Made by a program: the position numbers and the translations under genes
In this document: piece by piece, positions 16,073-24,408 of the stretch
Numbering within the stretch: position 1 is the first letter of the stretch
Layout of the letters: every line of letters starts with the position of its first letter
The notes under the pieces: generated by a model
Told to the model about the DNA's origin: nothing
Seen by the model: only the letters and a program-made list of their open reading frames with translations
Databases searched by the model: none
Origin: Rhodospirillaceae bacterium
GTDB taxonomy: Bacteria > Pseudomonadota > Alphaproteobacteria > UBA8366
Length of the DNA: 43,571 nt
Direction of reading: 5' to 3'
Assembly: GCA_002722095.1 (NCBI GenBank)
Contig: PBKG01000007.1
Location: forward strand, 166,688 to 210,258

Positions 16073-18715
16073 CTATTTTGTCTGCCGTAGACCTCGGCGG
16101 TCTAACCATCCCATCAAGGCAGGCAAAATTACAAGAGTAGAAAGCAGGGTAAAGCCAATTGCGACCATCAGCAGTTCTCCCATGCTGGCGGTACCGCGGT
16201 GATTGGAAACCGCCAAGCTGCCAAAAGAACCGATAGTCGTGAGAGCACTGAAGACGACGGCGCGAGGCGTGCTGGTACGTAGCAACTCGCTTTCGCTTAA
16301 TCCAAGGCGCGAACGCATAACCAAATGAATACCGCTCGCCACGCCAAGACCAAGTAACAACGGGACCACTATGACGTTCGCGTAGTTGAAGGGTAGTCCG
16401 AAAATTACAGATGCCGCGACTGTCCAAAGCGCTGCCAGAACCAGTGGCAACAGAACCAGCAACGTATCCCAAATATTCCGCATGATAAGAATGAGTAGAA
16501 TACATACGAGAACCAAGGCGGTGAGCGCTGCCTGCGCTATCGCTTCCAATACTATTCGGCCGGATTCCACAAGAACCACCGGGGTGTCGGTGGCCATCGG
16601 AACGTGCTGGCGAACGGCAGCAACGAACCGTTCCATGGCCTCGTTGTTGGTAACGTTTTCTTTCGGATAGACCTCCACTCGAAAACGCCCGTCCCGAGCC
16701 ACGTACCGTCCTCTTAGAGCTGCCGGAATATCGGCTTCGGTAAAGGGCGAGGCCTCCAGCGATTGTTTTAACCGTTTGAGCCGACCGTCGAAGCGGTCCA
16801 ACAATCCGTCCTGTAGATCGGTGACAGAACGCTGCAGAGCGAGCGACGAACTCAGGTACGGTGCCAAAGCTCCCGCCAGTCGTTCGGCGCTTACTGCCAT
16901 AACCGGATCGGCGTTTCGGTCGTTGGCGGTGGCTAGCAAATGCTGCCGGAATTTTCCGGTCGCTGTTTTCAAGTCGGCTTTACCGGGCGGATCCTTGCGA
17001 TTGGCGGGATCGAATACAGACAGCATCGTGAAAGCGATATTTTGTATAACGCCAGCCTTCTGGTCTTGATGTGCCGGCACAAAGCTATTGAGCCATACAA
17101 CTCGGTTAACCTCGGGCAGGCTGGATAATGTCTTGGCAATTTTTTCCGCTTCAGATTCTTTTTTGACAAGAATGGAAATCGTTTCCGGCGAAACCTTTGG
17201 ATCGGCTATCAAGTCCATCGCGGTTTGCACCGATTCCGTCGTCGGATCCTTAAGATGTAGCGGATTGAAGTCGAAGCGAGCCTGAGGCAACAAAAACGCG
17301 CTTGCTACCCCCAGCACCAATGCGCCGATCGCCAAGCCACTACCGAAACGCTTAATAATCACATCCGGCATAACGACAGCTATTATCGAAGGGCGCAGCT
17401 TCACCTTGAACGGCATAATGCTCAACAAAGCCGGCAATAGAGTGAAATTGGCCGCCAACGCGATGAACATACCGACACCCGAAATCAATCCTAATTCCGC
17501 AAGGCCTACGTAATTGGTCGGCAAGAATGAAAAGAACCCGATGGCCGCCGCTGAAGCGCAGAGCATCAGCGCTCCCCCGAGATCACGGGTAGCGTTTTCC
17601 AGTGCTTCCGCCTGTGGTTTTCCCGCAACGATCTCTTCGCGGAACCGAAGGGCAAAATGGATTCCGAAATCAACACCGAGACCAATGAAGAGCACCGCAA
17701 ACGCGACCGATATCAGGTTTAAGTGACCCACCGCGGCTATCGCGAAACCAGCAGTCCAAATAAGACCCGTCACTAGTGTCAGTAGAGTAGCCAGAACCAG
17801 CCGACTGGAACCGAGACCCACAAATAAAAGCAGCGCCACCAGAACCAGCGAAATCCAACCTGCCTTCGCCGCGCCTTCGGACACGCTTGCCAGTTCCTCG
17901 GTAGACATCGCATCTCCGCCGGTGAGACGAACGCGTATGCCATGGTCCGTCGTCAATGCAGCCACCTCAGCAATCTTACGGACGACCTTCATCGATCTTT
18001 TGGCGGGGCCCAATTCTGAGAAATCCAGCGCGATGCCGACGCGAATGAACTCCCTTGCAACGTCCGAGTCGGCTAAATCGCCTGAAATTAACCTTCTCCA
18101 AGACAATTCATCCGCTTTGCCTGTGGCGCGCGCTTCGGCAACATCTGCGATACTGTCGAAAATGAGATTAAGGCCTTTTGGTGCGCTACCGCCCTTGGCT
18201 GCCTCGTTTAGGGCGAGACCTAGAATTTCGAAAAGACCTCGCAAACTTGGATCGGCGCTTAAACTGGCAAGCAAGGGCTGTGCTTCGGCCAAGCGATCCG
18301 CTAGCTCATCCAACTCCGAGCGCTTGAGATAAAGAAGCCCGTTCCTAGCAAAAAACGGATCAGCAGCAAGGTACTTGACGGGTCCCTTGATTTCCTTGGA
18401 TTCCCGCAGCCGTTCGGCCAAAATCCGCGCTGCATCTTCGGCTTGATCAGGGTTTGGTGCCTCAACCACAATTACCAAAGATGGCCCAAACGCCGGCATT
18501 GCATTTTTGTAAGTCTTAAAATCCTGCCGAAATTCCAACGTCGGCGACAGCATATCGCTGGTATCGGAATTAATTTTCGCGTTTTCGACGACATAATTCA
18601 GGATGCCCGCTGACAAACCAAACGCCGCAATTAAGACGTAAACCGCTCTAAGTGCGCAAAATTTTACGATGCGCACGAAAAGGTCATCCCATTGCCCTAA
18701 AATTTCCTTAATCAC
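16073..18715 (-). CDS. hpnN: Hopanoid transporter HpnN (RND/MMPL family)
   Basis: 880 aa inner-membrane protein with the two-fold RND layout. There is one transmembrane helix near residues 25-45, a large periplasmic loop to ~residue 270, a bundle of five or six helices (~270-430), another helix near 455, a second periplasmic loop (~480-710), and a final helix bundle to the C-terminus. Charged residues within the bundle, for example GLGVDFGIHFALRFREE, fit proton-coupled transport. HpnN moves hopanoids from the inner to the outer membrane in characterised alphaproteobacteria. It is divergent from hpnM, with 81 bases between them that must hold both promoters. hpnA follows 8 bases downstream. 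Confidence 0.94.
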   Translation of the reverse strand: MIKEILGQWDDLFVRIVKFCALRAVYVLIAAFGLSAGILNYVVENAKINSDTSDMLSPTLEFRQDFKTYKNAMPAFGPSLVIVVEAPNPDQAEDAARILAERLRESKEIKGPVKYLAADPFFARNGLLYLKRSELDELADRLAEAQPLLASLSADPSLRGLFEILGLALNEAAKGGSAPKGLNLIFDSIADVAEARATGKADELSWRRLISGDLADSDVAREFIRVGIALDFSELGPAKRSMKVVRKIAEVAALTTDHGIRVRLTGGDAMSTEELASVSEGAAKAGWISLVLVALLLFVGLGSSRLVLATLLTLVTGLIWTAGFAIAAVGHLNLISVAFAVLFIGLGVDFGIHFALRFREEIVAGKPQAEALENATRDLGGALMLCASAAAIGFFSFLPTNYVGLAELGLISGVGMFIALAANFTLLPALLSIMPFKVKLRPSIIAVVMPDVIIKRFGSGLAIGALVLGVASAFLLPQARFDFNPLHLKDPTTESVQTAMDLIADPKVSPETISILVKKESEAEKIAKTLSSLPEVNRVVWLNSFVPAHQDQKAGVIQNIAFTMLSVFDPANRKDPPGKADLKTATGKFRQHLLATANDRNADPVMAVSAERLAGALAPYLSSSLALQRSVTDLQDGLLDRFDGRLKRLKQSLEASPFTEADIPAALRGRYVARDGRFRVEVYPKENVTNNEAMERFVAAVRQHVPMATDTPVVLVESGRIVLEAIAQAALTALVLVCILLILIMRNIWDTLLVLLPLVLAALWTVAASVIFGLPFNYANVIVVPLLLGLGVASGIHLVMRSRLGLSESELLRTSTPRAVVFSALTTIGSFGSLAVSNHRGTASMGELLMVAIGFTLLSTLVILPALMGWLDRRGLRQTK

Positions 18716-18796
18716 GGTCTATTTCCTGAATGTGAATTGAAACGTTACGCGGCATTGGATTACGGGTATAAGGGATACGGAATTGAGGTTTGATAG

Positions 18797-19438
18797 ATGA
18801 AGCTAATCGCAAAACTTTTGCAGACAATGGTTGTCGGTCTCTTACTGACAGCACCGCAGGCTCTGGCGTCGGAAAAACCTGCTGACAATGCATCTGCAAA
18901 ACAAGTCATCGAAAAATTCAATACCACTTTGCTGCATGTGATGAAGCGCGCAAAAGTGCTCGGCTATCATGGCCGCTATGCCTCGTTGGATCCGGTGTTA
19001 AGCAAGACGTTCGATTTTCCTTTCATGATTCAGTATGCCGTTGGGCAAACTTGGAAGTCACTCAGCGACGATCAAAAACACGACCTGACCAAGGCGTTCG
19101 CACGATTCACGATAGCCACCTATGCGGACCGGTTCAACGGCTATTCCGGCGAACAAATTAAGATTGTCAAAGCGCAAGCCGCGCCACGCGACACGCGTCT
19201 GATCAAGACCGAATTGATCAAGAAAAACGGTAAAGCCATCAAACTAAACTACCTTATGCGCAATAACGGCCATGGCTGGCAGATCATCGATATATTTCTG
19301 AAAGGCAGCATCAGCGAACTGGCGACCAAGCGTTCGGAATATAACGCGACCGCCAAAAACGAAGGCTTCCACGGCTTAATTAGTCGCATCAACGAGAAAA
19401 CAGCGATAATTCAGGCTCAACGCAGCTCATCAAAATGA
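18797..19438 (+). CDS. hpnM: HpnM, periplasmic MlaC/Ttg2D-family lipid-binding protein
   Basis: 213 aa with a clear Sec signal peptide: a basic start, a hydrophobic stretch and a likely cut after QALA near residue 24. The mature part matches the MlaC/Ttg2D fold: [19 protein letters not shown], then [17 protein letters not shown], and a late [14 protein letters not shown] strand. MlaC proteins carry lipids across the periplasm. HpnM is the member linked to hopanoid loci and probably works with HpnN. Its TGA overlaps the ATG of the next gene by 4 bases, so a cyclophilin-like protein is translationally coupled to it. Confidence 0.92.
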   Translation: MKLIAKLLQTMVVGLLLTAPQALASEKPADNASAKQVIEKFNTTLLHVMKRAKVLGYHGRYASLDPVLSKTFDFPFMIQYAVGQTWKSLSDDQKHDLTKAFARFTIATYADRFNGYSGEQIKIVKAQAAPRDTRLIKTELIKKNGKAIKLNYLMRNNGHGWQIIDIFLKGSISELATKRSEYNATAKNEGFHGLISRINEKTAIIQAQRSSSK

Positions 19439-19809
19439 CACTTGTCAGGATCACTGCGGGAAACGTCTCCCTTGACGTCGAACTCTTAGCCACACCAACA
19501 GCTGAAGCCATTACCGCAGCGTTACCCTTCACCTCTTCCGCTATGACCTGGGGCGAAGAAGTATATTTCTCAACACCGGTAAGCGCCGAACGGGAACCAG
19601 ATGCCAAAGCCGTAGTCGAAGCCGGTGAGATTGCCTTTTGGCCCGATGGCGATGCAATTGCCATCGGTTTTGGCCGAACCCCGATTTCACAAGGTGATGA
19701 GATTCGACTCGCAAGCCCGTGCAATATCTGGGCACAAGCCGTCGGTGATGTCACATCACTGGCATCCGTTGCCGGCGGCGATGTGATCACCGTCGAAGCA
19801 ATCGACTAA
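19435..19809 (+). CDS. Cyclophilin-like fold protein (PF04126/TM1367 type)
   Basis: 124 aa with no signal peptide. The sequence follows the Cyclophil_like family: [15 protein letters not shown] near residue 37, then [20 protein letters not shown], and [20 protein letters not shown] near residue 81. Proteins of this family have the cyclophilin barrel but lack a proven isomerase activity; their function is largely unknown. The ATGA overlap with hpnM suggests co-translation and perhaps a related role, although HpnM is periplasmic and this protein looks cytoplasmic. The stop is 4 bases from the stop of the convergent aminotransferase gene. Confidence 0.8.
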   Translation: MTLVRITAGNVSLDVELLATPTAEAITAALPFTSSAMTWGEEVYFSTPVSAEREPDAKAVVEAGEIAFWPDGDAIAIGFGRTPISQGDEIRLASPCNIWAQAVGDVTSLASVAGGDVITVEAID

Positions 19810-19813
19810 TCCG

Positions 19814-21124
19814 CTAGATTTTTTCGATTACTGCCCGCACCTTTTCGAGCATTTCGCCAACCTCGTCTTCGCTCGCAACGAATGGCGGTGCAAGGAGTAC
19901 GGAATCGCCGGTCATTTTCACCAGAACGCCGGCCTCGAAAAATGCCTTTAGTGCCCGGTAACCACGTTTACCGACAGCGCCGTCAGGCGCAAGGTCAATG
20001 GTGCCCAAAAGACCGATGCCACGAATATCCGTCACCAGCTCTAAATCCTTGAAGCCGAATAACAGATCCAAGAACGGTTGCTCGAGGGATGCAGCGCGTT
20101 CGAACAGGCCCTCCGCAGCGTAGATATCCAGCGAAGCCAGCGAAGCAGCGCACGCTGCCGGATGGGCGGTATAGGTATACCCATGGAAGAGTTCGATTGC
20201 TCCGTCCGGTGCACCGTTCATAACGGTGTCGTAAATATCGCTACTGACCGCAACCGCACCCATCGGGATAGCACCATTGGTAAGCGCTTTCGCCATGGTG
20301 ATCATATCCGGCACGACATTGAATCTATCGGCGCCGAAATTCGTCCCCAACCGGCCGAAACCGCAAATCACCTCATCCAGGATGAGCAGTATGCCGTTTG
20401 CCGTGCAGATTTCGCGTAACCGCTCCAGATAACCGACCGGCGGCGGCAAACACCCGATCGAACCCGCAACAGGCTCGACGATGCACGCGGCAATCGAATC
20501 CGGACCATAGGTATCGCAAAAACGCTGCAGATCTTCAGCCAGTTCCGCACCGGCAGGTGGCTGCCCCCGGGAAAATTTATTTTCCTCGAGCCAGGTATGG
20601 CGCATGTGTACGACACCCGGCAACGACAGGCTGAATCCATGCTTGTTACGTGCAATACCGCCCACCGACAGACCGCCAAAATTGACGCCGTGATAGGCGC
20701 GCTCGCGCCCCACCAACCGGGTCCGTCCTGGCTCACCTTTGGCAGATTGATACGCAAGCGCAATCTTGAGAGCAGTTTCGACCGCTTCCGATCCGGAATT
20801 ACCGAAAAATACATGATCGAGATCGCCCGGCGTCAGTTGAGCGATCCGGCTCGCAAGCTCAAAGGATTTACCGTGGCCGTGCTGAAAACTGGTGACGTAG
20901 GACAGCGTATTGAGCTGTTCCGCGACTGCATCGGCGATTTCGGTCCGACCGAGCCCTGCCGGCGTGCAAAAAAGTCCGGAGACCGCATCGATGACTGATC
21001 CGCCGTCGGCTTTTTTAAGCCTAATCCCCTTGCCTTCGGCAACAAGTCGCGGTGCCTCGGCAAAGTCACGGTTGGCGGTAAAGGGAAGCCAATGATTACG
21101 GAAATCGTTCGCTAGATCGCTCAT
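19814..21124 (-). CDS. Omega-amino-acid:pyruvate aminotransferase (class III, PLP)
   Basis: 436 aa from ATG 21124, fixed by GAGGAGG 6 to 12 bases upstream; an upstream in-frame start at 21148 would put the Shine-Dalgarno inside the gene. The N-terminal HWLPFTANRDF is typical of omega-amino acid:pyruvate enzymes. PLP-fold segments are GNSGSEAVETALK, the Asp region ILLILDEVICGFGRLG, and the Schiff-base Lys in ITMAKALTNGAIPMGAV. Substrates in the family include beta-alanine, taurine and related omega-amines. It is divergent from a phosphate acyltransferase gene. It could be taken for HpnO because hopanoid genes are adjacent, but HpnO is closer to acetylornithine-type enzymes, so I do not use that name. 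Confidence 0.88.
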   Translation of the reverse strand: MSDLANDFRNHWLPFTANRDFAEAPRLVAEGKGIRLKKADGGSVIDAVSGLFCTPAGLGRTEIADAVAEQLNTLSYVTSFQHGHGKSFELASRIAQLTPGDLDHVFFGNSGSEAVETALKIALAYQSAKGEPGRTRLVGRERAYHGVNFGGLSVGGIARNKHGFSLSLPGVVHMRHTWLEENKFSRGQPPAGAELAEDLQRFCDTYGPDSIAACIVEPVAGSIGCLPPPVGYLERLREICTANGILLILDEVICGFGRLGTNFGADRFNVVPDMITMAKALTNGAIPMGAVAVSSDIYDTVMNGAPDGAIELFHGYTYTAHPAACAASLASLDIYAAEGLFERAASLEQPFLDLLFGFKDLELVTDIRGIGLLGTIDLAPDGAVGKRGYRALKAFFEAGVLVKMTGDSVLLAPPFVASEDEVGEMLEKVRAVIEKI

Positions 21125-21261
21125 TTTTGATCCTCCTCGGCGCACCATGCACCCTTGAAGGCCCCAGCGTCCAGATCAATTGCGCAATATCGGATGCGTC
21201 TGATCGAAGAAGGCATTAAAACTAATTTAGTACAAAACGCCTAAGAGCCAAGATCGACACC

Positions 21262-22191
21262 ATGCTCCAAACCGACGCTTACGAATGTCCACCGTATCTA
21301 CTGCGGCTCGCAGCTGATTTGCCTCCGACGCCTACCGCGCTGGTTGGTGCCCACAGCGCCTTGCCTTTAGAAAGCGCGAAACTCGGCTGCGAACAGGGCC
21401 TGCTGACACCGGTACTGGTTGGCGAAGAAGCGGCAATCAGAAAAACCGCAGATGAAATCGATTGGGACCTCTCTGAAATTAAAATTGTCGACACGAAGAC
21501 TGATACGGAAACCGCCGAAACTGCCGCCGCTTTGGCGCGCGATGGCGAAGTGGCCGCCCTTATGAAAGGCCAAATTCATACCGACGATTTCATGTTGGGA
21601 ATTCTGAAAAGAGAATCCGGGCTCCGAACCGGTCGGCGTCTCACACATATTTTTCACATGACGATCCCAGGCAACCCCAGGCCCTTGATGATCACGGACG
21701 GTGCGGTCAATGTGGCGCCCAACATAGATACTCGATTACAGGCCGCGCAAAACGCGATCGACCTCGCCCATGCACTCGGAAATGAAACTCCGAAGGTCGC
21801 GGTACTGTCAGGCACCGAGGAAGCTATCGAAAGCATGCCGAGCAGCGTGGAAGCCGCCGAAATTGCTGAACGCGCCAAAGATGAAATTAAAGGTGGCCAG
21901 ATTTTCGGCCCCCTCGCCTTTGACAATGCAATTTCGATCGAAGCTGCCAAGCTCAAGAAAATCGAGCACCCGGTAGCCGGGAACGCAGACATTTTGTTGG
22001 TTCCCAACATCGAGACCGGAAATGCGCTCTTTAAAATGATGGTCTATTTCATGAATGGCTGTGCCGCAGGCATCGTGTTAGGCGCGAAAGTTCCGGTAAC
22101 ACTGACAAGTAGAGCGGACCCACCGGAGGCGCGTATTGCCTCGGCAGCACTTGCCAATATTGCCGCCCATTCGGGTCTCGCCGGACAATAG
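21262..22191 (+). CDS. Phosphate acetyl/butyryltransferase family protein
   Basis: 309 aa, a single PTA_PTB domain with no added hydratase domain. Typical segments are AALMKGQIHTDDFMLGIL near residue 95, the ITDGAVNVAPN strand, GPLAFDNAISIEAA and LLVPNIETGNALFKMM near residue 245, and the C-terminal SRADPPEARIASAALA. The enzymes exchange phosphate and CoA on short acyl groups (acetyl-P + CoA to acetyl-CoA + Pi, or the butyryl equivalent). The size and sequence fit the Ptb-like branch. queC starts 1 base after its stop, so the two are co-transcribed, but no functional link is obvious. A phosphotransacetylase would also serve sulfoacetaldehyde breakdown if the missing acetyltransferase exists elsewhere. 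Confidence 0.88.
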   Translation: MLQTDAYECPPYLLRLAADLPPTPTALVGAHSALPLESAKLGCEQGLLTPVLVGEEAAIRKTADEIDWDLSEIKIVDTKTDTETAETAAALARDGEVAALMKGQIHTDDFMLGILKRESGLRTGRRLTHIFHMTIPGNPRPLMITDGAVNVAPNIDTRLQAAQNAIDLAHALGNETPKVAVLSGTEEAIESMPSSVEAAEIAERAKDEIKGGQIFGPLAFDNAISIEAAKLKKIEHPVAGNADILLVPNIETGNALFKMMVYFMNGCAAGIVLGAKVPVTLTSRADPPEARIASAALANIAAHSGLAGQ

Positions 22192-22192
22192 A

Positions 22193-22930
22193 ATGACCAT
22201 CCATCTCGGCGTGATTCTGTTGTCTGGCGGTCTGGATTCGACGACGCTCGCCGCTCTAATTCTGACACGAGACATTCGCCTGTCTGCCCTGACCTTCGAT
22301 TATGGACAAACTCACAGGCGCGAACTGGAGGCGGCCTCCGCTATCGCCAATCGCTTAGGCATAGACCAATCGGTCGTCGACGTTTCCTTTTACAGGAACC
22401 TCGCAAATCACTCGGCACTCACAAATTCGGACACGCATTTCCTACCGACCGGACGCAGCGAATCAGAAATGGCCACAGATATTCCGATCACCTATGTGCC
22501 GCTGCGCAATACCTTCTTCCTCACGCTAGCGGCGGCCCGACTGGAAAGCCTAGCACTTGCGGAGATCGAAGATAACGGGACGGCACCGGATCAAGTAAAA
22601 GCGACACTTTTCATAGCGGCCAATGCTATCGACTATAGCGGCTATCCGGATTGCCGACCGGAATATTACCAAGCCGCAAAAGACGCGCTGAACCGGGGCA
22701 GCAAGCTTTGGACGCAATATGGTGTCGGCTTCCGAATCGAAACACCGCTGATCGAAATGAGTAAGGCGGAAATCGTCCAATCTGCGATTGATGTCGGCGC
22801 CCCGATAGATCTCAGTTGGAGTTGCTATCGTGACGGAGAAACGCCATGCGGCGCTTGCGACAGTTGTCTATTGCGCGCCAAGGGTTTTTCCGAAGCCAGC
22901 GCTACCGATCCGGCATTGCCGAGTTCCTAA
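22193..22930 (+). CDS. queC: 7-cyano-7-deazaguanine synthase
   Basis: 245 aa from ATG 22193. QueC converts 7-carboxy-7-deazaguanine to preQ0 with ATP and ammonia, on the path to queuosine in tRNA. The P-loop-like ATP pyrophosphatase motif LLSGGLDSTT is at residues ~8-17, FDYGQTHRRELEAA is near residue 37, and VPLRNTFFLTLAAARLE near 100. The zinc site is made of Cys in SWSCYRDGETPCGACDSC at the C-terminus. Its stop overlaps the stop of the convergent MmgE/PrpD gene (CTAA). Other queuosine genes are not in the window. Confidence 0.95.
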   Translation: MTIHLGVILLSGGLDSTTLAALILTRDIRLSALTFDYGQTHRRELEAASAIANRLGIDQSVVDVSFYRNLANHSALTNSDTHFLPTGRSESEMATDIPITYVPLRNTFFLTLAAARLESLALAEIEDNGTAPDQVKATLFIAANAIDYSGYPDCRPEYYQAAKDALNRGSKLWTQYGVGFRIETPLIEMSKAEIVQSAIDVGAPIDLSWSCYRDGETPCGACDSCLLRAKGFSEASATDPALPSS

Positions 22931-24327
22931 AGGCCCAGCGCTCCAGTCAGCTCGCTAATGTCGGCGAGTTTCTCGATCTCCCACATCATGGCTTCGATTT
23001 CGCCGGCGCGGTCGTCACCGACCGAGGGCCGAGCGAGACCGCGAAATTTACGCGCCAACGCATCGTCCGCAAGCGGATTGCCGGCACTACCATAAGGATC
23101 TTCGACCATTCTTTCGAACTGGCTGCCATCCTCCATTTGGATCGTGACCTTGGCGGCTCTCAGGCGCGGATAGGACTCCTGACATTCTTTATCCACCGAA
23201 GCACTGATGTTGGGCACATGACGGACAACACCTTCTTCCCCGCGTGACGCATCGTCGAAATGTTCGAGATCGACCGCGCCACGCTCCAATGCGGTCGCCA
23301 TGCAGAATTGATAACTCATCTGTGCTGAAAGCATGTCGCCATATGTGGGATTTGCATGCCCGACCGCGATTTCATAAGTACCGATATCCACCTTGGACAC
23401 TTTGTTCGGATCGATCTTTTCGCTCTCGCGCATATCCAGCACTGCATCGATACCCGGATGAAGATGGCGACAGGCCGCATACGGCTTGATGTAGCAGCCG
23501 GCCATCACAAGCGCTGCCTCTTCCGGCCCCTTTTCCAGCCCGCCGATCACGGTTTCCATATTCACTTCGCCGGCAAATGTGTCGAAATACCCCTCTTCGA
23601 TTTCGAGTACTTGAGACGGACCCACCATGCCGTGTTCCGCATTCAACGCCGCTTGGAGCCCTTCACGTGCAGCCTGTCCGGGATGAGTGCGCTTAACTTC
23701 GCCGCCTCCCCGCAAAAACGCAAAGATTCCGCTGGCACTGCTCGCAGCGATTCCCAGCGCGTCGGCCATTTGCTGGGCGTTGAAGCCGCGCAATGAACCA
23801 ACCGCTGCCGCCGCCCCCATAACACCCATCACCGGCGTATTATGAAAACCCTTGTAGCGAGAATGAGGATGCATCGCTGCCGCAAGGCGACAAACGATTT
23901 CGTAGCCGACAACCACAGCTGTAATCCATTGCTTACCACTATAACTGCCGCCTTGAGCCGCGCTTACGAGAGCCGGGATGATAACGCAGCCCGGATGAAC
24001 CGAGCCTGCGCGATAACCGTCATCAAGCTCCAACCCATGCGCCGCCGTGCCCGAAATATAAGCCGCAGACATCGGGTCGTATCTCTTGGCCATGCCCGGC
24101 ACAGGCACCGCACCCTCCATACCGAGTGCATCCAATGCCTTTGCCGCGGCAACGGTTGCGTGTTGGGTACTGCCGGCAAAAATAGCGCCGAGCGTATCGA
24201 GTGCGTGGCGACGGGCTGTATTCAAACTCGCGTCGTCGATTTGTTCGTAGCGGAGACCGCTTGCGAAATTCGCCAAAATTTCGGTTGGCGATTGGGCGGA
24301 TTGGGGGTCATTGGAAGCGACTTGCAT
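22927..24327 (-). CDS. MmgE/PrpD family protein
   Basis: 466 aa from ATG 24327, chosen for the AAGGAGAAGG site directly upstream. The reading frame stays open further upstream, but that part runs through the divergent ggt gene and lacks family similarity. The family includes 2-methylcitrate dehydratase (PrpD), aconitate decarboxylases and MmgE. Conserved parts are HALDTLGAIFAGS near residue 38, AAHGLELDDGYRAGSVHPG near 93, RYKGFHNTPVMGVMGAAAA near 146, and KPYAACRHLHPGIDAVLD near 286. The Asp and His-Pro segments are those expected around the dehydratase active site. No prpB or prpC lies nearby, so the substrate stays open. It is divergent from ggt with 81 bases between them. Confidence 0.88.
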   Translation of the reverse strand: MQVASNDPQSAQSPTEILANFASGLRYEQIDDASLNTARRHALDTLGAIFAGSTQHATVAAAKALDALGMEGAVPVPGMAKRYDPMSAAYISGTAAHGLELDDGYRAGSVHPGCVIIPALVSAAQGGSYSGKQWITAVVVGYEIVCRLAAAMHPHSRYKGFHNTPVMGVMGAAAAVGSLRGFNAQQMADALGIAASSASGIFAFLRGGGEVKRTHPGQAAREGLQAALNAEHGMVGPSQVLEIEEGYFDTFAGEVNMETVIGGLEKGPEEAALVMAGCYIKPYAACRHLHPGIDAVLDMRESEKIDPNKVSKVDIGTYEIAVGHANPTYGDMLSAQMSYQFCMATALERGAVDLEHFDDASRGEEGVVRHVPNISASVDKECQESYPRLRAAKVTIQMEDGSQFERMVEDPYGSAGNPLADDALARKFRGLARPSVGDDRAGEIEAMMWEIEKLADISELTGALGL

Positions 24328-24408
24328 GGGCCTTCTCCTTTTCAGCGCCGGAGTATAGGCTTTGCCGCGCAAAAATCGAGAGACCACAATTCTCGGGAGG
24401 CCAGCATC

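Noticed and set aside
19814..21124. HpnO, the aminobacteriohopanetriol aminotransferase
   Set aside because: The N-terminal HWLPFTANRDF and overall pattern fit omega-amino-acid:pyruvate aminotransferases, not the acetylornithine-like HpnO.
23842..24408. Upstream open extension of the ggt frame (about 189 codons)
   Set aside because: It is antisense to the PrpD gene and lacks GGT-like sequence; GTG 24409 has GGGAGG upstream.
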